Positions 58,307 to 64,000 of a stretch of 64,000 bases of DNA are shown here, piece by piece. This stretch comes from Austropuccinia psidii (Eukaryota > Basidiomycota > Pucciniomycetes > Pucciniales > Sphaerophragmiaceae), in NCBI GenBank assembly GCA_023105745.1, contig JALGQZ010000009.1, positions 39,427,359 to 39,491,358 of the forward strand. The letters are read 5' to 3'. Position 1 is the stretch's first letter. Each line of letters starts with the position of its first letter. The notes under the pieces were generated by a model, which was not told where the DNA came from, made no database searches, and worked only from the letters and a program-made list of their open reading frames with translations. Position numbers and translations under genes: made by a program.

Positions 58307-59259
58307 ACATGCCCATTGTCTGTTCCTACTGAAAGTAAGGGATAAGGATTTTTCCTCACTACCAGCACCACCCAGCACAGAAGATTGTGAAATTGCAATT
58401 CAAGTGGCTGGTCATTTTGGATATGTCCGCAAGGATTTTTTCAATGAGCCATCAACGCAGGTTCAGTCTCAGGGTTTCCAAATCTACTGCATAAATGAGC
58501 TCCACAAGTTAGGACTAAAGCAATTCACTTGGGACTGGGAGAGCTTGTGGCAGCATCTGTTCAACCAGTTGATGTCTATGGTGTTTTACCATACATTACG
58601 ACTTGCACTTGTCAGCACTGAGTATCATAACTACTGTTGGAGAAAGGATAATAATAACTACGGGGCTGTGGCACCTTTAATGGAGCAATATTTCACTTAT
58701 TTGAAAAGAGAATGGAATGCTATTAAAAAGGATGTGGAGTATTTGGTAAAAAAGAAGGAGAATCAAAAGCTTGCAAATATTTGTCAAAGGGTTAGTTACT
58801 GTATCTCTTCTTCATTTTGAAGTAACTCTGATGATAATCTAATTGATGATGTGCAGACCTGTGAGAGCCGTCGTGAATGGTGTGATACAGCTAAATTTCC
58901 AATTCTAGCATCACAATTAAATGACATTTTAGTATGCTTGGATACTGAGGAGGTAGTGGGAAATGGCCATCAAGTTTACCACAAAGTGGGCTTATGCTGA
59001 CACTCAGGCCTATTCAATGAGTTAATATTAAAAATTGATTGAGACATAGAGTTTTTTAATCGGATTAAAAAAAGAGGGTAAAAAAACTATTGATACACTT
59101 CCAGAAATATGATCAACAGATGATGGTGATATTCCTGAAGGGCTATCCTTTCAGGTATTTGATCAATATAGGCTTAAAGGTTGTAGTAAGATGCAGACTA
59201 TTGCCCTCAAGATACTTGAAATGACAGTTATTTTCATGAATTGCGATGCTCTGCAATAA
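58307..59259 (+). pseudogene. Gene X of element A, 3' part
   Basis: Resumes within the codon broken at 22415 (…HAHCLFLLK equivalent) and follows the element B copy: VAGHFGYVRKDFFNEPSTQV, QFTWDWESLWQHLFNQLMSM, YCWRKDNNNYGAVAPLMEQY, then an intron (about 58793-58856, GTTAGT..GCAG), TCESRREWCDT and the end near 59257. Frame breaks occur near 59000-59090. Because the B insertion separates it from its start, this copy cannot give a full protein. Confidence 0.75.
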
Positions 59260-59694
59260 TTTATGAGAATAAATGTATAGTGCATTGACATAATAAGGTT
59301 TGGTGAACTGTTTGTGTGGGTGTAATACAATCTGATTATTATTTCTTAAATGAACTACATACGGATAAATAAATTACAACATGAACAACATGAGATTATA
59401 TGTAGTAATTTACTATGGTGCTCCTTATCAATATTTATGTATTGCTCATTTTCCTTCAGGAAATATTGAAGAAGTTCCATCCAGCTCATGGTGTTCATAA
59501 TCGTGGACCTGTGACAGGGTGAAAAACATTTATCAACTTTGTCAAACACAAATGACATAAAATTAGGAAGGCTCTAGCAGATAATGAGCATTTCTTTTCT
59601 TGGACCTATTGGTGATGGGAATATGGGATTTCCATAAAGAATGATTTCAGAATAGTAATACAATCAGGGACACAGATTAGCTTGAAAGGTACCT
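59260..59694. other. Convergent 3' region, gene X A / helicase A
   Basis: Matches 29283-29620 of element B in part (CATCCAGCTCATGGTGTTCATAATC). A/T-rich, nothing assignable. Confidence 0.35.
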
Positions 59695-61957
59695 TTGGCA
59701 TGTTGACCTCAACTGAATGAGGAGTGATATAGTGAATAAAATTCACAGGTCGCTTATTTCCAATACAATGGAGACAATAAACAGCCTGAGACTCAATGGC
59801 TGGGTTCCAATTTAGATCCTGGAAAGGTTGACATTAGTGTTGGAAGATTTGGGTCAAATTCTGGGGTCCCCTCACCATTAAGTAGATGATATTAGCACAA
59901 GTGATGTTGAGGCAAGTTCCAGCTGCAGAAATGGAGGCAATGGGTACCTCACATTCAGGCTTATTGAAAAATTTCTCCAGGGCCTTCTCCTGACCTCTTG
60001 CTGTAATTGCTCCATCAATGCGTGCTGAAAGGATAGAGTGATGGGCAAGGGCTATACCAATTCTACCAAAATGATGTTGTAAGATCAATTTAATTGGGAA
60101 AGTATGAATATTATAGATTAATCACAAATCAAGAAATTGGGTCCATTGGGAGTAAACAACCAAATTTCATGGACCACATTTTGATTGTTTGTTCTTCAGT
60201 ATGCTTTTGAGAAGGTGTGCAATTTTACTACTCATCTTTCATGTTTCCACATCAATAATAGTTTGGGTTATTGTTGAGTAGTTATCCTGAGTGCTCCTGC
60301 CCTCATGGTCTTCTAAATCCAGATCTGCCATTGTGTTAAGAATTATATGACGGTTAAAACATATTTGCAGCTTATTAATACTTCTGAAAAATTCCCCTGG
60401 TCCTTTGGTTTTGGATGATAGGAATTCTTTGTATAATGCAGAATATTCTTTCTGCATTTTTGGGTTGAGTGGGAGCAGTTTGTAGTGATGGCTAATAATG
60501 GGGAGAGATTTTAGATGGGAGGTTTTGGTGTGGCGCAAGCTCAAATGGCACAATGCCAAATGCAAAATATCATTGCTACCTTTGGAAAGACTATCCAGGA
60601 TGAATGGTGACCAGTTATCTTGAGCTGAGCTCTGGGGTTGGGTGATGAACGATATTATTCCCAAATTATCATGAATGGTGTTGTAAATAGGTGTTCCCAT
60701 TAAACATATTGGACAGGATGATAGGAGGCTATTAACTGCATGGTGAGTGGCAGTGTATTGAGAGAAAATACAGATATAAGATAAGGGAAGCGTTATTGGA
60801 CATAATAGGATATTTGAATAATTAAGAGGTCAGATACTCGCTGTGCTTCATCCAAAATTATACTATGCCACTTGATTTTAAAAATGCATGATGTAGAGCT
60901 ATTTGTTTGTATAAACTCTTGGGTGATAGGTTTGTAATAAGTGATGACAATATCACATTTTAGGATGTCAGCCTCAGATAATGAGTGACGAGTGGGGCCA
61001 TGGTAGGTGTTGGCTTGCAGTGCTCCAGGCTGAGCATGCTTGGATATTTCTGATTGCCAGTTGGTTATTAAGCAAGGTGGGAAGATGATGATGGTGGTTG
61101 TGGAGCAGTGGGCCTTTCTAAGTAGCTGCTCCTTGTAGGTACCAATTAGTGCAATGGCCTGAATGGTTTTACCTAAGACCATATCATCCACAAGCAGTCC
61201 TCCAAGAGGGGTATTGAGAAAAAGGGATTTGAATGAGCTGATGACCTTGTTTGTAATGATGTGCCTGGAATTAAAAGAGGATCTAGGAGTTGAGGTGGCC
61301 CAAAGGTTCCGGGCAAATTTTCCATTGGGGATTTCTTGATCCCAGAGAAGAGCCAGTCCTGTTTTTTGATGAGGGAGAAGGGAATCTTAATTATGGAATG
61401 GGGCGGGGTCATCATGGGAAGGTCTGATGCACTGGGTAATTGTATCAGTTTTTTCTTAGAAGGCAAAGAAAAGACAACTGGATACAAGGGGGTAGTCAAG
61501 ATGGAAGTGGGAGTTGACATTTTCCATGAGAATGACAGTCATATTTGTTAGGCATTTGAATCTTGAAGTCTTGTTTTCTAAAACTTTCAGTTATGAATAG
61601 AATGTTTGGATACCATGTGAAGAACATCAACGCTAGATTCGGTTTCTGATATGAGGAAGGATAATGCTGATCAGTCATAAATACTCCCTCAACAAATAAT
61701 ATTTGAGTAGGATTGGATTGGCCATTTTCAATCCATGCCCCACCAGGACCACAGTGCATGAGAATTTGTGGCACCCCAAGAAATGGTATCAATGTGTTGG
61801 AAAGGGTTCCAGGGAGAGAGCCAATAGTATTCTGGTGATTGGGGAGATATACAAATATGTTGTGTTGATTGTGCCATAGGATAATAAAAGAAGCTAAGTG
61901 GGAATTATCAGGATTTAAGGTTATATCACAATTTATTTGAATGAAAATATTAATCAT
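59695..61957 (-). pseudogene. SNF2-type helicase, element A copy
   Basis: Same family as 29621-32005: N-terminal NSHLASFIILWHNQHNIFVY (61957 on), DDMVLGKTIQAIALIG (about 61190), PPCLITNWQSEISKHAQPGA, DIVITYYKPITQEF, DEAQR, MGTPIYNTIHDNLGIISF (60700), LRHTKTSHL and ASISAAGTCLNITCANIIYL (about 59930). The P-loop glycine is Val (VLGKT), a different lesion from the Gln in copy B. The last conserved motif, near 59780, has lost its arginines (LHCIGN where copy B has LHRIGQ). Several stops. Inactive remnant. Confidence 0.82.
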
Positions 61958-62491
61958 CCCAATGCAAAGTGGTTGTGAAGGGGTTGCAATGATAGCTATT
62001 ATGAATTATTTGGGGACAGTGGGAAATTATATGATCAGGAAGGGGTAGCAAAAGGGAATGAAGACCAATAAGCACAGGTGGGGAACTTATATGAGAGGCA
62101 GAAATGGACTCAAAGGGGAATGGCCTGTGGTTACAAGCATGGTCATTAGGAAGATGGGCCTCTTGTACTTATAATTTTAATATCCAATTTGGGGCATTTA
62201 TCAAGGAAAGGTGGCAAGAATGTGGGACAAACAATATGATTTCTGCATCTGCTGCGTATTCTCCAAGGTTTGGTGGTCTGAAGTTCACACCAACATATGC
62301 GATATTGGGTGGGTTGTAGCAACTTCTTGTACAGTGGGATATTAGACGCATGCAGACATGTTTGCTGGTTTGACAGCAAGCAGTAAGTAAATATTCCCCA
62401 GGTTAATTGTCTTACAGTGACCTACTGGGCAATGGTGGCAGTGGAAAGGAAAATTTCACTGTGGGGATCTTTTTGGGTGGGTGGGTGAGGT

Positions 62492-62517
62492 ATGTTTGGT
62501 GGCGTGCCACCTATTAT
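62492..62517. promoter_or_regulatory. Degraded 26-bp palindrome upstream of helicase A
   Basis: ATGT-TTGG-TGGCGTGCCA-CCTA-TTAT: left arm and core identical to 32508-32533, right arm decayed. Confidence 0.5.
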
Positions 62518-63360
62518 GAGTTTGGCCTTGCACAGAAATTCTAGTGGACTGAAGCCTACTGGGAATCCAGGGGGGAATGTGTGGCTTTATCAAAGGGGGC
62601 ACCAGCCATGACCCGTGATCCACTTACACATTCACCCCTATTGTGTTTGAGGCTGTTACTAATCCACCAGGATTGGCATCAGGGTTTTCCCCTCACATGT
62701 GTGAGAATCTCTGGAGAGATAGGCCACCCACCCAAGTTATTTTTTGGCTGGAAGACAGGTGCCAATAGCTCTGTGGTGTGTGTGAGAATTTCCAGTGTAT
62801 TACCCGCAGTGGCGGATCCCCCCCATTATAACCAGCTGCAGGGATAATAAGAGGGGGTTATGCAAAAGCGTATAAGGCTTAAGCAAATCCACACTGATTG
62901 GCCTCAGGATTTTGTGTGCAAGCAGGTGAGCGTCTTCAGATAGGTGGGCCACCCACACATGCAAATAGCTGGTTGGAAGGCCGGCGGAAAAAGGTCCGCC
63001 AAGTGTGTGAAAATTGCCTGTGTATGATCCTTGGGGGGGTGCATATGAAAGCATGTGGAAGCCCAACAATGTGCGGGCGCAAAACACAATGGGGGCCAGT
63101 CATAGTTTGCCCCAACCTCGGCACCGGAGTGAATCTGCCTTTTGCGTATGACCCACATCATTAGTCATCCCAATATGAACCCCTTACATTAACTGGGAAT
63201 ACACCAGAATCTGTGCAGTAGTTAGGCGCAGCTCTCCAACAAGGTGAATCAAAGGGATGGATTTGAGAAAATTGACTTGATGGATTGGCCTGATTTCCTG
63301 GTACATTCTTGTACAGCTTTTTCTCTGCCCCGAAATTGTAGTACGTACAAAGGTGTACAT

Positions 63361-63874
63361 ACTACAATGTTGGCTGTACAGACTAGGATGGCATAATAAT
63401 ACTTCAGCCTGCATGCATATAGCTGATGGTTATCCACCTTCCAATTGTTTGCATATAGGTAGCTCATGTGCCCAATGCTTAGCATTGTGATTCACCCAAT
63501 TTGCACATGCAAGCTGAGCATGTCATGGTCAAAAGCTCAGTGTGGAAGTTTTTGTTAAAGCCATGGTAAGGAGAATTTTTGCATTAGTTCATTGGAAGGC
63601 CCACTTCTGAGCAGTTTACTTACTACAATGTTGGCTGTACAGATCAGGATGGCATAATACTACTTCAGCCTGCTGCATATAGCTGATGGGTATCCACCTT
63701 CCAATTGTTTGCATATAGGTAGCTAATGTTCCCAATTCTCAGAATTGTGATTCACACAATTTGCACATGCAAGCTGAGCATGTCATGGTCAAAAGCTCAG
63801 TGTGGAAGTTTTTGGTAAAGCCATGGTAGGGAGAATTTTGGCATTAGTTCATTGGAAGGCCCACTTCTGAGCAG
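63361..63874 (+). repeat. Tandem duplication, ~261-bp period
   Basis: ACTACAATGTTGGCTGTACA at 63361 recurs at 63622, and the copies match through to AAGGCCCACTTCTGAGCAGTT. Element B has a single copy (from about 33339), so the duplication happened in A after the two diverged. Confidence 0.85.
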
Positions 63875-64000
63875 TTCAACAAAGCATGTGATATGCTGCG
63901 CTTGACAATAAATAACAATGTATGGCTCTTTTGGGTCTTACAATTGGAATGAGTACAATTTAAATCTCTTAACAAGGATCAATTGGAGGGCAAGTCTGGT

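Larger units (their letters stand above)
2685..64000. mobile_element. Element A: giant Plavaka-type DNA transposon, right end outside window
   Basis: It starts with the CACCAGGG terminal repeat at 2685 inside an interrupted LTR. Gene order matches element B: left end, transposase (17250-20368, minus), gene X (21305-22415 continuing at 58307-59259), helicase (59695-61957, minus) and helicase upstream region. Two later insertions inflate it: a Gypsy element (3294-16813) and element B (22416-58303). Without them the visible part is only about 12 kb, and the zinc-cluster, TET/JBP and gene Y part would follow to the right if A is as complete as B. All its genes carry stops or shifts, so it is probably immobile on its own. 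Confidence 0.7.
61958..64000. promoter_or_regulatory. Upstream region of helicase A to window edge
   Basis: Counterpart of 32006-34109. Conserved blocks with element B, a degraded palindrome at 62492 and a local tandem duplication at 63361-63874. The zinc-cluster gene of element A would be expected just past the window. No supportable gene here; short frames on both strands are not consistent between the copies. Confidence 0.5.

Overview
The window is AT-rich, intron-bearing eukaryotic DNA built almost entirely of nested transposable elements. The proteins point to a basidiomycete rust fungus (Pucciniales): Plavaka-type transposase pieces, a chromodomain Ty3/Gypsy retrotransposon, a TET/JBP dioxygenase, and short GT..AG introns of about 60-75 bp. 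From memory the gene set most resembles the very TE-rich genome of Austropuccinia psidii; the species is an inference, the group is fairly secure. I saw no ordinary host gene, rRNA, tRNA or CRISPR array.

Central structure: two copies of one very large DNA transposon, one inside the other. Element B (22416-58303, 35.9 kb) has both ends: imperfect 46-bp terminal inverted repeats starting CACCAGGG, flanked by a 3-bp duplication (TGT/TCT). It sits in a valine codon of gene X of element A; removing B and one flank copy rejoins that reading frame exactly. Element A starts at 2685 with the same terminal repeat and runs off the right edge.

Order of genes in B: left repeat; transposase (-); gene X (+); SNF2-type helicase (-); zinc-cluster/proline-rich gene (+) with a duplicated promoter and first exon; minisatellite 1; TET/JBP dioxygenase (-); unknown gene Y (-); minisatellite 2; right repeat. 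Element A shows the same order as far as visible: transposase A, gene X A (split by B), helicase A and its upstream region. Most of these genes carry stops or frameshifts, so both copies look decayed, but the architecture is clear. A 26-bp palindrome, ATGT-N4-TGGCRYGCCA-N4-ACAT, recurs in intergenic regions of A and B and may be a shared operator.

Later insertions sit on top. In A: a minus-strand Gypsy element (3294-16813), itself split by two solo LTRs (6245-8081 and 9140-10570). In B: solo LTRs at 36373-38038 (in the zinc-cluster gene) and 39476-41393 (in minisatellite 1), and a young, intact plus-strand Gypsy element (45035-55323) inside an intron of gene Y. Left of A are an LTR fragment (1-690), a zinc-binding rust gene (1608-2264) and a partial LTR (2431-2684) into which A inserted.

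How the parts may work together (inference): the transposase mobilises the unit; the helicase and TET/JBP dioxygenase could remodel chromatin and oxidise methylated bases, a pairing that recalls kinetoplastid JBP2, where the two domains are fused; the zinc-cluster protein or gene X could act at the shared palindromes.
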